Of a stretch of 64,000 nucleotides of DNA, positions 1-10,810 are shown piece after piece (position 1 is the stretch's first letter; every line of letters starts with the position of its first letter). Position numbers and translations under genes: made by a program. The stretch spans positions 1-64,000 of the forward strand of contig JBAMJV010003012.1 of the NCBI GenBank assembly GCA_037951105.1. Reading direction: 5' to 3'. Origin of the DNA: Echinarachnius parma. Lineage: Eukaryota > Echinodermata > Echinoidea > Clypeasteroida > Echinarachniidae. Under the pieces are notes generated by a model that was given only the letters and a program-made list of their open reading frames with translations, searched no databases and was not told the origin of the DNA.

Positions 1-468
1 TATATATCTGGTATTAACTATCCCAATCATGATTAAAAGGTAATTGATCACCTTAGGGACACATTGTCGTAAATACCATTCGTATGAATATTCCTTTATG
101 GAATAGCATTTACAACGTCCAAAAATCCTTGCTTAGTCAATTGATGTAAATTTTTTATATATCTGACTATAAGAGTTCGTTTTTTTTTTTTAATACACTG
201 ATATACAAAAGGTACAGTAAAAACCATTTTCAACTTTCTGAGGAAATGACATTTCATTGATTTTTTTACCATTCGCTATGTAAGAATGCTGCTCGTCACA
301 AACCCAAAACTTTGGATTATAATAACTTTCTTAATCTCTAATGGATTTACCTCAAACCTTCACCTATATTTTTAATTATTTTTTTTTGCTATTTTTACAA
401 CAAACTTTTCTTTAATTCATTCTTATCTTTTTGTGATAAATGTGTTTGTTTTCAATATTTTTTTAAAG
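1..468. other. AT-rich intron, no feature recognised
   Basis: Low-complexity AT-rich sequence with T-runs and no supportable coding frame. It ends in a pyrimidine-rich tract and the AG acceptor of the first SET exon, so it reads as an intron of a gene that begins upstream of the window. Confidence 0.6.
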
Positions 469-613
469 GATATGGTATCTTCACAACTAAGTCGTTCAGT
501 CAAGGTGATTTTCTATTGGAGTACCAGGGGTTGTGCAGCCAAATTTGTTCTGAAGATGATGATGAGGATAACGAATACACCTTTGTGTATAAACACAAAT
601 CAAAGCAGTACAG
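469..613 (+). CDS. SET-domain exon 1 (KMT5A/SET8-like, internal exon)
   Basis: The exon is bounded by TTTTAAAG before it and a GTATAC donor after it. Read with one base supplied by the previous exon it gives GYGIFTTKSFSQGDFLLEY followed by an acidic SEDDDEDNEYTFVY segment. This matches the start of a SET domain: the GxG turn of the S-adenosylmethionine pocket, then the GDFxxEY strand typical of KMT5A/SET8-type lysine methyltransferases. The ATG-initiated frame over the same bases is not the real one. It ends with two bases (AG) that complete an Arg codon with the exon at 2163. The gene's 5' part lies outside the window. SET type is inferred from motifs; the substrate is not known. Confidence 0.75.
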
Positions 614-724
614 GTATACTATTTATCGTTTAATATACCTCTAAATGTAAAAGAGTGGAAAAGCACTCAAAAAGAAGTTAAATTCCTTGTTAAAAGAATA
701 TAATAGGGAACAATTAACGCTTCA

Positions 725-1500
725 CACTTCACCACATAAGGTGTTTGGTAATGGTCATTAAGTGTCAGTGTACCATGTCAAATAAATTCCAGTTGGTTTT
801 GCGTGGTTATAACTTTCCAGTTGAACTTGTTTAACTCGGTGAAATTGACCCACATTCATGGTTCCCAGTTCAAACACCATTAAAATTGGCAAATTTTTTA
901 TTATGTACACAAGCCTATGTGGGCATGACAGGGTTCCTTTTGTGAGGGGGGGGGGGGGGGGCATCTGCCATCTCGGGACACTCTGCCGACCATTTCCCCG
1001 TCGGTTTAACTTGGGTTATTTTTCATACATACAAGTTGGGATTTTGTATACACAAGCCTATGGAGGTCCAATATTTGGGGGCGTCTGCCCGGGACGCCCG
1101 ACCACTTAAGGTGTTTGGTAGTGGTCATATACATGTCAGTGTACCATGTAAAATAAATTCCAGTTGGTTTTGCGTGGTCACCTTTCCAATTGAACTTGCT
1201 AAACTCTGTGAAATTGACCCCCGTTCATGATTCCCACTTCAAAAACAGTCAAAATAGGTAAATTTTTCAGTTTGTACACAAGCCTATGGGGGATAAAATC
1301 TTAGGGGACGTCTGGCGGATACGCCCCACCGCTTAAAGCGTCAGTCATTAGTCATTCATGTAATAGTAGCCTATGCCAGACATTTTCCCGTTGGTTTCAA
1401 GTGTCTACCTTCCCAGCTGATCTGGCTCATTTTTTGGCCTCTTAAAAAGGCTCCCACAGCCAAATCCACCACTCAGGACATGCCAGACGCCCCATTAATT
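725..1500. repeat. Degenerate tandem repeat (period about 370 bp)
   Basis: A block beginning AAGGTGTTTGGTA and running to ACACAAGCCTATG is seen at about 725-925 and again at 1105-1290, with a further partial copy after 1330. The copies differ by many substitutions and small indels. A poly-G run lies at about 946-961. The block lies in the intron between the two SET exons. No coding capacity is seen. Confidence 0.6.
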
Positions 1501-1756
1501 GTATTGTGCGAGATGGGGAATCGTGTCAAAAACGTGAAAATTGTCTACCCTCTCAGCTAGGATAACCGGCGCTAGCACCTGCTCTATCACAAAAAAGTTC
1601 AACGTCGCCAATCGTTGAATCATTTTTTTTTTTTTTTTCCTGGATCACGGGTGCACACCTCTACGGATCATTGAAAATGATCTTGCACAAGTAGCTTAAA
1701 TACGGCATGCCCCGAGTGAGTGGACACTAATCATTCAGTTGTGTCCACTCGTTTAA

Positions 1757-1853
1757 CCCTAACTAGGCCGGGCTTTTTTGGCTGTTCTGTGGCCAGAGGG
1801 AGGGGGGGGGGGGGGTTGATTCAACCCCCCCCCCCTCCCCGGCATTTTTAGGG
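1757..1853. mobile_element. Mini foldback element with TTAA flanks (piggyBac-like MITE)
   Basis: About 97 bp flanked on both sides by TTAA (1753-1756 and 1854-1857). It begins CCCTAACTAGGCCGGG and ends with the near inverse CCCCGGCATTTTTAGGG, with poly-G and poly-C in between. The ends match the larger element at 7906-8623, so they are probably one family. Confidence 0.6.
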
Positions 1854-2162
1854 TTAAAACTACCGGTAGTAAAAAATATCCAGTCTGCAATCGATATTGT
1901 GCAGAAAACAGTCTCACCCTGTCAGCGAGTGAAACGGCTGAACTAAAACTCCCTTAAATCTGAGGGCTACTTTTAACCACTTGATTTGGACTAAAGGTTC
2001 CTTTACTCTAAATGTAGAGTGGCAAATCCTCTCCTTCACATTTAGAAAATAAGTAGTTTGCACAATGAATTACCTATAGTTTTTTGGTTTTTTTTCATGC
2101 TGAAATTATTGATACACTTTTAAACACTAAAAATTAAACTATTTTATAATGTTATTTAACAG

Positions 2163-2364
2163 GATTGATGCTTCAGATGAGTCATCTTCTGGACTTGCCA
2201 GGTTTGTCAACGATGCAGAATGTTCACCTACCTGTAATTCAAAAATGAAAAAAGTTGAAACTGCAGAAAAAGTCCATTTGTGCCTGTTCTCGACAAGAGA
2301 CATCGACATAGGCGAGGAGATCCGGTATGACTATGGGGTAAAGGACCTACCTTGGCGCCAGAAG
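2163..2364 (+). CDS. SET-domain exon 2 (C-terminal half of SET)
   Basis: The acceptor AACAG is at 2158-2162 and the donor GTATGT follows 2364. The joined frame reads YRIDASDESSSGLARFVND and later LFSTRDIDIGEEIRYDYG, then LPWRQK. These correspond to the KMT5A pattern: Asp-Ala strand, the GRLINHS region (here ARFVND, so the usual NHS triplet is altered to N-D-A), the SRDI/GEELLYDYG motif with the catalytic-site Tyr, and a short tail. The exon ends in phase 0. The changed NHS motif may mean weak or absent methyltransferase activity; that is inference. The Cys pair in ECSPTCN could be structural. Confidence 0.8.
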
Positions 2365-2416
2365 GTATGTTTGTGAAAATACAAGTATGTAGTACTTCTT
2401 TAGATGGGCTATTCCA

Positions 2417-3390
2417 CGTCACTCACGTTACAAAAGCTCCAAAATCACAAAATGTTTCACACTCTAGTTCTTTTAAAAAAGAAGCTGTCACCTTAATTTT
2501 GTTGTCATGTCATACCACTTGGTCAAACCTATATGCAAAGGGTAATAAATGATTAATCGCTTTGTTCAATATTTTTTTAGAGGCCGTTTTATAGAACGTC
2601 ACTCACGTTACACATTTTGCCCTCTGTAAATTTTCAATGAACTTTGCATGAAATGCAAGCTAAAACTATAAGACTTGAGAGGAAACTATGTTGATGCAAC
2701 TTTCTATTACTTCCCAAGAACATATTAATACCGTTTAAAGTTAACCTCTATCATGCATTTTTTAAAGAACGGAGAGTAAACAAAAAATGGACCGTCACTC
2801 ACGTTACGTCACTCACGTTACAAAATGAAAGTGCCATAGGTATAACATGGGTTTTTTATATTACATGCCAATTTAATTCTTTTGCGAAGAATCATTTTAA
2901 AAGCCTTAATTGATGATATTTAGGGGATTTTACAACCTAAAACTATATTATTTGGCCAAATTTGCATGTTTATATTTTTAGCAATATTAATGTACACAAG
3001 TCTATGTACCTACACTCACGTTACAGTGGTTTTTCATGATATTACATTAAAATGTAATTTTCTTTGAAAATAATCATTTTAAAAGTCTAAATTAAGAATC
3101 TTAAGAATAATTGACTTCATTTGGGTGTGATTATTTATTTAAAAAGTTGTACTTTTTATAACGAGCAGTACTAATTTGCGCTTGAAGTGTTGTCACTCAC
3201 GTTACACGTCACTCACGTTACAGTTTTCATGCCAGTAATACATTTTGTTCCCAGTAAATACAAACCTTATAATTTTGGGAGGATATCTAGGCCTGGGAGT
3301 AGGAGGAAAATTTAGTTTGGCCACATTCAATCTCATTTAATACAAGAAATAGAGAGAAAATTGTACTTTTTTCGTCACTCACGTTACATT
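2417..3390. repeat. Cluster of dispersed GTCACTCACGTTAC motifs
   Basis: At least seven copies of GTCACTCACGTTAC plus one shorter copy lie in about 1 kb (near 2418, 2598, 2793, 2808, 3013, 3182, 3198 and 3373). Two pairs are almost adjacent. The sequence between copies is AT-rich and unrelated, so this is not a simple tandem array. The cluster sits inside the intron between SET exon 2 and the linker exon. Confidence 0.75.
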
Positions 3391-4141
3391 TCACATGTCC
3401 TGTGTATTGAAAAATCTTGCTTGAAAAAAATTCATCTGATAAGCCCACAAATCACTTTCATTCCTTAAGTTAGACACATAGTCAAATAAATCAAGACAGA
3501 ATTAATAAGTTTCTCTTGGAAATAAGTTGATAATATGCCCTTGATTATTTGGCAATAATATTTTTGAGAAATTTGATGAAGAACCAATTTGAGCAATAAA
3601 AGTGGCGCCATTTTTCTTAAAATGATCAAAACACCGCAATATTTTGGATTTTGACACTTCAGGTTATATTTTTTGAAGTAACAATAACAAAAATTTGCAA
3701 AGACACATTTGAAATTTTACCATTTTGTTCATACCTCCGTGGAATAGCCCAGATAGCATTTCTAAACAAAATCATGGAACATGTACATGTATGTATGTAC
3801 ATAATGCTGGCAGAAGTGAAGTGCGAGTCAACAGAGATCAAAGTATTTTGTACTTTTGAATTGTTTGTGATATGGGCTTCTTTTAGTATCATATTCATTG
3901 GATTACTGCATGATTTCGCGTGCACCAAATCTCTTAAAAAATCAGGTCCAAATGACTAGCGTAGGGGGTGGGGGTGGGAGGAGGGTTCGCATGTTGAATC
4001 CATAAATAGTTGAATGATCATTCTTCCCTAATTCCCACTCCCCCATAGCACAATTTATATTTCGGGTGAATATATTTGTTTTGCTTTACAAATGATAAAA
4101 CTTTATATCAGACTGTTTTTTTCATAGTTCATCCCTTATAG

Positions 4142-4192
4142 GTTGAGTCATACAAACAGTTACAGATTCAGAGCCTCAGTGAATCTCAGACA
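4142..4192 (+). CDS. Small linker exon (VESYKQLQ...)
   Basis: A 51-bp exon, phase 0 on both sides, after CCTTATAG and before a GTATAT donor. It reads VESYKQLQIQSLSESQT, a polar segment that joins the SET tail (PWRQK) to the IQ exon (REKSSSK) without a frame break. The length and phase fit is the main evidence; the sequence has no recognisable domain. It lies directly upstream of the first minisatellite block. Confidence 0.5.
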
Positions 4193-4214
4193 GTATATAA
4201 TTCTAAAAAGTTGG

Positions 4215-4420
4215 ACATTTGCCTCATGTACTGCACTTATATCACACTCATATCTTTCTTGCTTGTCCTCAGGTACAGCACATGTATCACACTCGTATCT
4301 TTATTGCTTGTCCTCACTATGAGTTTCGCACATGTATCACATTCATATCTCTCCTGCTTGTCCTCATGTGTAGCTCACATATCACCCTCATATTTTTCTT
4401 GCTTGTCCTCACGTGAGAGC
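4215..4420 (+). repeat. 48-bp minisatellite, block 1 (about 4 degenerate units)
   Basis: Units of the form CACATRTATCACACTCATATC plus TTTCTTGCTTGTCCTCA are repeated. This is the first and most diverged block of a family found at eight places up to 28.97 kb. The 48-bp period is a multiple of three, so stop-free frames arise in several frames and are not treated as genes. Confidence 0.8.
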
Positions 4421-4610
4421 TGAAACAGGAGCATCCCAGTTAGCTCGAGTTCAATAAAAACCAGTCCACAATACCAGTTGAATTGTCCAGTTCCCATGAG
4501 TTGAGCAAGTGATATCAGTAGGACAGACTGAAATTACATAAATATGTATTATTTGCAATATATTTTACACTAGAACTTTAAGAATGATGGTACGATAAAA
4601 GCAAGTGGGT

Positions 4611-5510
4611 AGGGGAGACCGGGGCTAGTTCGCCACCAGCGTTTTTTCATAATCGATGACGTCAAAGAACGCATTTGTGCTATATGTCACGTGATCGACG
4701 CTGCGCACACCAGCCACTTTTTTGCCATTCAAGAAGATTTGAAATTATATCTCGAAATGTATGATTTTCGTCAAGTTGAGTGAAAATTTGGTCCTTATTT
4801 AATATTGTATACTACTATAAACCTAGATAAGTTCATGCTATCAATGCCAGTTTCTGATAAGCAAATATGTGCCCTTTTTTATCCCCAAATGTAATTTGCC
4901 TATCCCAGCCTCCCCTGTTTACACAGAGTCACTTGAGCATGATTTGCACCTGTGGGGCTAGTCCGCCATCTCTCCACGGCCCATGTTCGCCTCCCCGGCC
5001 AGGGAGGCGAACATACCCCTATTTTACCTATTTGTTTTTTAACTTGTTATTTGTACCTTTGTATGTAATTGAAATGTATTTTATATGAATGCAGGGCTCT
5101 CTGGAAGAGCAGGTCCAGAAATTGACTTGAAATGTGACTACTCTGTTGAAATAAAACTGAAATAAATAAATAAATAAATAAATACCCCGTGGAGGGGGCG
5201 AATTTACCCGGGTCACTACTGGAAATAAAAGATGAGATATGTTATGCACTATTATCACTCATATATAGGCGCATTTACCCAGGGGGATAGGTGAACGTGC
5301 CCCGACACGGGGCAGGTGCACCTACTTCGATATTTTTTATTCAACATTGAATTCTTAAAAAAGTATATAGCTGATAGGGTTGAAGTGAGGCTGTGATTTA
5401 GCCAAGAGTCGTAGCTATCAAACAAAGACATTTGGGCACTGTGTTGACTTGCAATGTTTGCTGTACGTCAACTTTAGTAAAAAGGGGGCAAATTAGACCC
5501 GGTTTCCCCT
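4611..5510. mobile_element. Non-autonomous inverted-repeat element (AGGGGAGACCGGGG ends)
   Basis: The left end AGGGGAGACCGGGG and right end CCCGGTTTCCCCT are inverted copies. Inside, GGGGCTAGT/GGGCGAATTTACCC/GGGGGCAAATTAGACCC-type motifs recur, and there is no transposase frame. A LINE 3' tail is nested at about 5020-5185. A second copy, truncated at its left end, is at 11950-12836. No clear target duplication was found. Confidence 0.55.
5020..5185 (+). mobile_element. Truncated LINE 3' end with (AAAT)n tail
   Basis: The segment runs through GCAGGGCTCTCTGGAAGAGC to GTTGAAATAAAACTG and a run of AAATA units. The wording is typical of the 3' ends of CR1/Rex-type LINEs, in which a short microsatellite follows a conserved tail. 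It is nested in the inverted-repeat element, and the same insertion is in the duplicated copy at 12350-12508, so it predates the duplication. Confidence 0.5.
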
Positions 5511-5945
5511 ATAGCTATTGGTTCTTTTCTGCTTCTTCAGTTTGTTTAATGTAAAAAGGAAAAAAAATGTTTTCTTATTTCTGTACATTTCCTATTTCTA
5601 TGTGTTTGTGCCCTATTTAAAAGCTATTTTCCATAAAAAATAGGTATAAAATAGCAAATTACATCCTATTTTCCCCCTATTCTGATTCATTAAAATATAT
5701 TTCAAAAAGCATAGATTTGGAACAAGCTCTTTTATTCCTATTTCTGACTATTTTTTGCCTATTATTTGTTCCATATCTATGCTATTTAGAATATATTTGT
5801 TGTGAATCAGAATAGGGGAAATCTATTTCTTCATATTTTCCTTTACCAGGGAATTTTCATGATAATATCGATGGTCATCTCTCTTGCTTACATTTCCCTT
5901 CAAATAATAATAATCTTCCTCACCTATTTACATGCAAAACTGCAG

Positions 5946-6025
5946 AGAGAGAAGTCATCCAGCAAGACAGTAAAACAGGAACAGATTGCTGCCGCTACCA
6001 TCCAAGCAGCATTCAGATCCTACAG
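5946..6025 (+). CDS. IQ-motif exon, copy 1
   Basis: An 80-bp exon after CTGCAG and before a GTACAA donor; phase 0 in, phase 2 out. It reads REKSSSKTVKQEQI and then AAATIQAAFRSYR. With the next exon this makes IQAAFRSYRVRK, which fits the calmodulin-binding IQ consensus IQxxxRGxxxR (Gly replaced by Ser). The final Arg is split by the intron. An IQ motif usually binds calmodulin or a light chain as an amphipathic helix. A near-identical copy is at 13275. Confidence 0.75.
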
Positions 6026-6063
6026 GTACAACTACATCATAAGAATTGTCCTATAATCAACTT

Positions 6064-6348
6064 AATAATAATAATAATATATTGATTTATATAGCGCTTT
6101 CCAGTACAACTGTTCAAAGCGCTTTACATATTCTTACCCCAGTCATTGGATTCAATCACTGGCGACCATTTTACAGGCGCTTGTAATGACAGAATCCTAC
6201 TGGGTACCCATTTTAACACCTGGGTGATCTGAGGTGAAGCATGTAGATGAAATGTCTGCCCAGGGACATAAGTGCCGGTGCCTGGGATCGAACTCACGAC
6301 CTTTGCATCCCCAGTCATGTAAATCGACCTCTAGACTACGACACTTCT
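6064..6348 (-). mobile_element. tRNA-derived SINE with (TAA)n tail
   Basis: On the minus strand the head at about 6348 carries an A-box-like TCGTAGTCTAGAGG and a B-box GAGTTCGATCCC, as in RNA polymerase III tRNA promoters. The body ends in a conserved GCGCTATATAAATC-type tail and then (TTA)n at 6064. The tail resembles the 3' end of the LINE at 50.8 kb. The SINE is duplicated with the gene segment at 13392-13678. Confidence 0.75.
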
Positions 6349-7025
6349 AAATGTTAATAAGTTCAATAATCAAAACAGCAGTAATAATGGAAGTTTGTGT
6401 CTAGCGTTGATATTTTCTATCCATTAATTACCACCGCCACGGTTATTTACCGAAGTATTTAAATATATTTAACATGCCCTGCATAGACCATTAATCTATA
6501 GTCACGTCCTTGACTTTTCTTACTCTATTTTCACTCTTTGTTGACTGTTGTATGATGTCAATGTTTGTCTATTATTATCCTTGATCCTTTATTTTTGCAT
6601 TATAAATACTCAATAATTCTATTTTTAAGTTTTGTTTTGGTTTTTTGGCACTATATCATACAAAAAATTTACGCCATTGTGAAGTACCAACAAGTCAATC
6701 TTGTTTTCCAAATATAGGCAATACTTATAAAAAAAAAAAATCATTGTTGTGTTGTATGCATCTCGAACAGTTGCGCACGTACTGTAGGATACAAAATGCC
6801 AGGGGAAAATGGGATTAACCCCCCTCCACCCACTGCAGTTGGCTGTCAGTTCAAAGGTTGTAATTAATGCTAGTTTTCTTGAAGAAAAAAAATGGGAAAA
6901 CCTCCCTCTAGTATTTCATGAAGTTTCCGGGATTTTTAAATCACATGAAAAAACATTAAAGATATAACATGGTGTAGAAATTGTTCTTTCATGTGCTTTG
7001 TGTCTATCCATCTCCTTATTTGCAG

Positions 7026-7175
7026 GGTTAGAAAACTGTACAAGATGGAGATGAGAATAACAAAAGAGAAGCGTAATAACAACGGACAGGTGGAGATAGA
7101 GGTTGAGGTCAAAAGAAAAGAGGACCAGGAGATGAATAAGGAACTGGAAAAACAGAAAAGACAAGAAGAAAAAAG
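7026..7175 (+). CDS. Charged coiled-coil exon, copy 1
   Basis: A 150-bp exon after TATTTGCAG and before GTTGGC; phase 2 in and out. It completes the IQ motif (VRKLYKMEMRITKEKR) and continues as a Lys/Glu-rich segment, VEIEVEVKRKEDQ, then EMNKELEKQKRQEEKR. The charge pattern suggests an extended or coiled-coil helix, as often follows IQ motifs. The full-length copy at 18190 and truncated copies at 20126 and 21400 encode the same C-terminal half. No enzymatic motif is seen. Confidence 0.7.
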
Positions 7176-7591
7176 GTTGGCATTAATATCTGTTTTCTAT
7201 TCAATTAATTTGTTCATGTGTTAATAGAAAATATTTGGATATATGTTATGTATTTCCATGAAAATTAACAAATTATTTGTCTGAACTACCAGCAAAAAAG
7301 GCAGGAACACTTTTATTATTTCTGTACTTTCTTGTATGTAGGTATTGTAACATCGATATATTGAAGCAAGAAAAGAATGAGAAGTGATATCTTAGAATTG
7401 TTGCTAAGTATATCCAAAGTAGACTTTAGAATTCAACCTAAGACATCTATATATATCCAAAAGTCTGAAAGTTATATTGAGTCCACATCATTATCTTTCA
7501 CTTTGCACTTGGGCGTTTCATTATCCTTTTTGATTCAATATGAATGCTATGCTAATCTACAGTTTTGTTTTTGTCATCCCTTGGTTAACAG

Positions 7592-7691
7592 GAACGAGCA
7601 AGCAAGCACATCCGAGAGGCATAGGAACAGACTTGATAGGCAAGCCCTCAATGAGACTGCTGTTTCACCACTGGACATACCCTCAGATCAG
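7592..7691 (+). CDS. Polar exon NEQAS..., copy 1
   Basis: A 100-bp exon after TTAACAG and before GTGAAG; phase 2 in, phase 0 out. It reads NEQASTSERHRNRLDRQALN and then ETAVSPLDIPSDQ. It is almost identical to three further copies (19461, 20590, 21863), all with intact splice sites. The codon change His for His (CAT/CAC) among the copies is silent. Function unknown; it is rich in Arg, Ser and Asn and probably disordered. Confidence 0.7.
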
Positions 7692-7829
7692 GTGAAGATA
7701 AATTGTTTGATGGGTTCTATCCAAAAGTAAATAATTTCCATGTACATTCATGAACCTTATTGTGATCAAAGGAAAAGGTCATGCATGTACCATACTTCTT
7801 CACCTCACGCTGTTGGCCTGGTGCAACAC

Positions 7830-7901
7830 ATCACACTCATAAATGTATCTGTCCTGCTTGTCCTCATTATGTATAGCACATCACACCCATATCTCTCCTG
7901 C
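7830..7901 (+). repeat. 48-bp minisatellite, block 2a
   Basis: One to two units (CACACTCATAAATGTATC and following) lie before the MITE insertion at 7906. The array resumes at 8628, so the MITE split one array. Confidence 0.7.
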
Positions 7902-7905
7902 TTAA

Positions 7906-8623
7906 CCCTAATAGGGCCGGGCTATTATGGCCCCCCCCTAAGATCTCGGATCGCCGTGAAAATTTGCACGCATGTTACGTGAAGTGTATAGAATACAATG
8001 GTACTTTTTAAAAAATTTGAAAAATTCATTAATTTGCATATTTATGGTAATTTATGCAAATAAGTCATGAAATTCATATTTTTACCCATAAATCATATAT
8101 TCTTCATAGTTAAACTCTGGTTTTCACTATATATATTCTTTAGAGCATTGAGGATGATAATACAACAAAAAAATTTGGAAGAGCCCGGATCTTCCTTATG
8201 TTTTCTATTGTTTTGCGAATTTCTTATGTATTTCTTTGTTTTTTTAACTTATGTATTTTATTGTTTTTGTTGTTTATTTTTTTTTTACTATAATTTAACT
8301 ATTTTGAACCCCAAAACCAACATATAAAATGAAAACAACACCAAATAACTAATTATACACCTCATTTGACAAAAACTGGTATTTCCATAGGTTTTGTACA
8401 CAAATCACGAAATTGAGTGGTTTTCGGGCTGACATGCGTAGACAAAAGGTCACGTGACTTTGTAACGGTAGGTCCGATTTTCAAAATTTTTGTTTCAAAA
8501 TGTGCGCAAGACCTGAAAGAAAAAAGCCACCAAGCAGCGGCCCGTCATCTCGCAGCGTTTCGGAGCAATACAAAAAATCGTGGAGGGGGGGCCATTATGG
8601 CCCCCCCCCCGGCCCTGTTAGGG
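7906..8623. mobile_element. piggyBac-like MITE (718 bp, TTAA target)
   Basis: The ends CCCTAATAGGGCCGGG and CCGGCCCTGTTAGGG are inverted repeats. TTAA occurs on both sides (7902-7905, 8624-8627). The uninterrupted minisatellite unit contains CTGCTTAACCTC, so the empty site is known and the TTAA duplication is real. Subterminal poly-C/poly-G runs flank ATTATGG. There is no long transposase frame. TTAA targeting is the signature of the piggyBac superfamily. Confidence 0.8.
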
Positions 8624-8627
8624 TTAA

Positions 8628-9128
8628 CCTCACTATGTATTGCACATATATCACACTCATATCTCTCCTGCTTAACCTCACTATGTATTGCACATATGTC
8701 TCGCACATATCTTTCCTGCTTGTCCTCACTATGAATTGCACATATATCACACTCATATCTTTCCTGCTTGTCCTCACTATGTATTGCACATATGTCTCAC
8801 ACATATCTTTCCTACTTGTCCTCACTATGTATTGCACATATATCACACTCATATCTTTCCTTCTTGTCCTCACTATGTATTGCACATATATCACACTCCT
8901 ATCTTTCCTACTTGTCCTCACTATGTATGGTACATATATCACACTCATATCTTTCCTTCTTGTCCTCACTATGTATTGCACATATATCACACTCATATCT
9001 TTCCTGCTTGTCCTCACTATGTATTGCACATATATCACACTCATATCTTTCCTACTTGTCCTCACTATGTATTACACATATATCACACTCCTATCTTTCC
9101 TACTTGTCCTCACTATGTATAGTACATA
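8628..9128 (+). repeat. 48-bp minisatellite, block 2b (about 10 units)
   Basis: Consensus unit CACTATGTATTGCACATATA plus TCACACTCATATCTTTCC and TGCTTGTCCT. Units vary between ATATATCACACTC and ATATGTCTCACAC. Stop-free frames run through on both strands because the period is 48 bp. It ends at the TA target of the Tc1 foldback element. Confidence 0.9.
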
Positions 9129-9313
9129 CACTGTTGGTCAAAATGTTGGAATATTTTTGTTTTAGATCCAACTTTATTTCTTGTTTCTGTTTTTTGCGCC
9201 TTATGATTCATTTTAGACTACAAATTATCATTACATTATGTTTCTAAACTACCAATGTACAATAAAAGGTAGCGCGAATTTGCATTAATTAATTCATTTT
9301 TTTGTTTTGAGCT

Positions 9314-9784
9314 TTGAAAGACAGGACCTTTGATGATAGGCCCCTTGCCTTCTCTAAAGCTAATGTCCAACAAGTCAACGTTATTGGTCATTTCTCAAAG
9401 TTGGCCGTGAAATTTTCAACCAAAACTGGCACAGAGGCTCTAGAGGTCAAACCCGATCCATTGACATTGGCTACACTCCGAAGGATGCTTGCGCTCCACC
9501 TGGAAGGAGTGTCAACAAGCAATGTCCACTTTTTCGTTGGACCATCGCAGATTAAGGTCTGTAAAATGTTCAGATGTCATCGAGAGAAGGGTCAATTAAA
9601 GCCAAGATTTCCTCTAGGACGTCTACGATTGACCACCAGGATAAATGATCGCAAAATGCTTAACCTGTGCCGTAGAACCCAGAAATGCCAAAAAGTGGTC
9701 TTTGCCGATTTTGAAGAAAACACTATGAAATCAACGCCTTCCGCCAAGCTGTACTTCAACAATGCTTCTAACATGGTAACATAG
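9314..9784 (+). pseudogene. Tc1-like transposase N-terminal fragment, left arm
   Basis: An open stretch of 156 codons. Its end contains GRLRLTTRINDRKMLNLCRR, which resembles the second helix-turn-helix and GRPR-like linker of Tc1 transposases (GRPRKTTxxxDRxIxRLxRR). The catalytic DDE half is absent. The inverted copy is at 10154-10636 on the minus strand. Assignment rests on this motif plus the TA target and Tc1-like termini. Confidence 0.55.
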
Positions 9785-10153
9785 CAAGACAAACTACCAA
9801 GTGTCCACCCAATACCATTTAACCGAGATTTACCTGACGTCACTGGACTAGGGAGCCTAGAAGATTTCCGTATGGACACTAGAGATATGTCATCTTAGTA
9901 AGGACGAGCCATAACATCTTCGGCCGGACAGATTGAAGACAAATTGTTCGCCGATTACATGGCGAGAAGTTCCAGGTTATCTGCATTCACTGAACGCCTT
10001 GAGTTTGTGACATCCCAACTGTGGTATGGCTCGTACCCATTAAGATGACATATCTCTAGTGACCAAGCTGAAATCTTCTAGGCTCCCTAGTCCAGTGAGG
10101 TCAGGTAAATCTCGGTTAAATGGTATTGGGTGGACACTTGGTAGTTTGTCTTG

Positions 10154-10636
10154 CTATGTTACCATGTTAGAAGCATTGTTGAAGTACAGCTTGGCGGAAG
10201 GCGTTGATTTCATAGTGTTTTCTTCAAAATCGGCAAAGACCACTTTTTGGCATTTCTGGGTTCTACGCCACAGGTTAAGCATTTTGCGATCATTTATCCT
10301 GGTGGTCAATCGTAGACGTCCTAGAGGAAATCTTGGCTTTAATTGACCCTTCTCTCGATGACATCTGAAAATGTTACAGACCTTAATCTGCGATGGTCCA
10401 ACGAAATAGTGGACATTGCTTGTTGACACTCCTTCCAGGTGGAGCACAAGCATCCTTCGAAGTGTAGCCAATGTCAATGGATCGGGTTTGACCTCGAGAG
10501 CCTCTGTGCCAGTTTTGGTTGAAAATTTCACGGCCAACTTTGAGAAATTACCAATAACGTTGACTTGTTGGACATTAGCTTTAGAGAAGGCAAGGGGCCA
10601 ATCATCAAAGGTCCTGTCTTTCAAAGCTCCAAACAA
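10154..10636 (-). pseudogene. Tc1-like transposase N-terminal fragment, right arm
   Basis: Inverted copy of the fragment at 9314-9784, 160 codons from its first ATG, with about ten amino-acid differences. It ends after the same GRLRLTTRINDRKMLNL motif and an ADFEENTMKS tail. No catalytic domain follows; the frame stops near the central spacer. Confidence 0.55.
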
Positions 10637-10810
10637 AAAATGAATTAATTAATGCAAATTCACGCTATCATTTATTGCACATAGGTAGTTTAGAAACATA
10701 ATGTAATGATAATTTTTAGTCGAACATGAATCAAAAGGCGCAAAAAACAGGAAAAGAAATAAAGTTGGATTTACCAAAAAAAATATTCCAACATTATGAC
10801 CAACAGTGTA

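Larger units (their letters stand above)
9129..10808. mobile_element. Tc1-derived foldback element with ~780-bp inverted arms
   Basis: It begins CACTGTTGGTCAAAATG and ends with the inverse, flanked by TA on each side. The host minisatellite reads GTACATATATCACACTC when uninterrupted, so one TA was duplicated, as in Tc1/mariner insertion. Arms 9129-9912 and 10022-10808 are inverted copies with a few substitutions around a spacer of about 110 bp. Each arm carries the same N-terminal transposase fragment. The element cannot encode a full transposase. Confidence 0.85.

Noticed and set aside
433-633. ATG-initiated frame over SET exon 1
   Set aside because: The SET motif GYGIFTTKSF is in a different frame bounded by splice sites; the ATG frame has no similarity.
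3651-3959. 102- and 89-codon frames on opposite strands
   Set aside because: Intronic AT-rich sequence with no motif; mutual overlap on both strands suggests chance.
8500-9247. Overlapping open frames of 144-221 codons on both strands, and similar ones at 10.8-11.96, 19.7-20.2, 20.8-21.5 and 27.9-28.9 kb
   Set aside because: All are translations of the 48-bp minisatellite, whose period is a multiple of three. Equal openness in several frames and both strands argues against protein coding.
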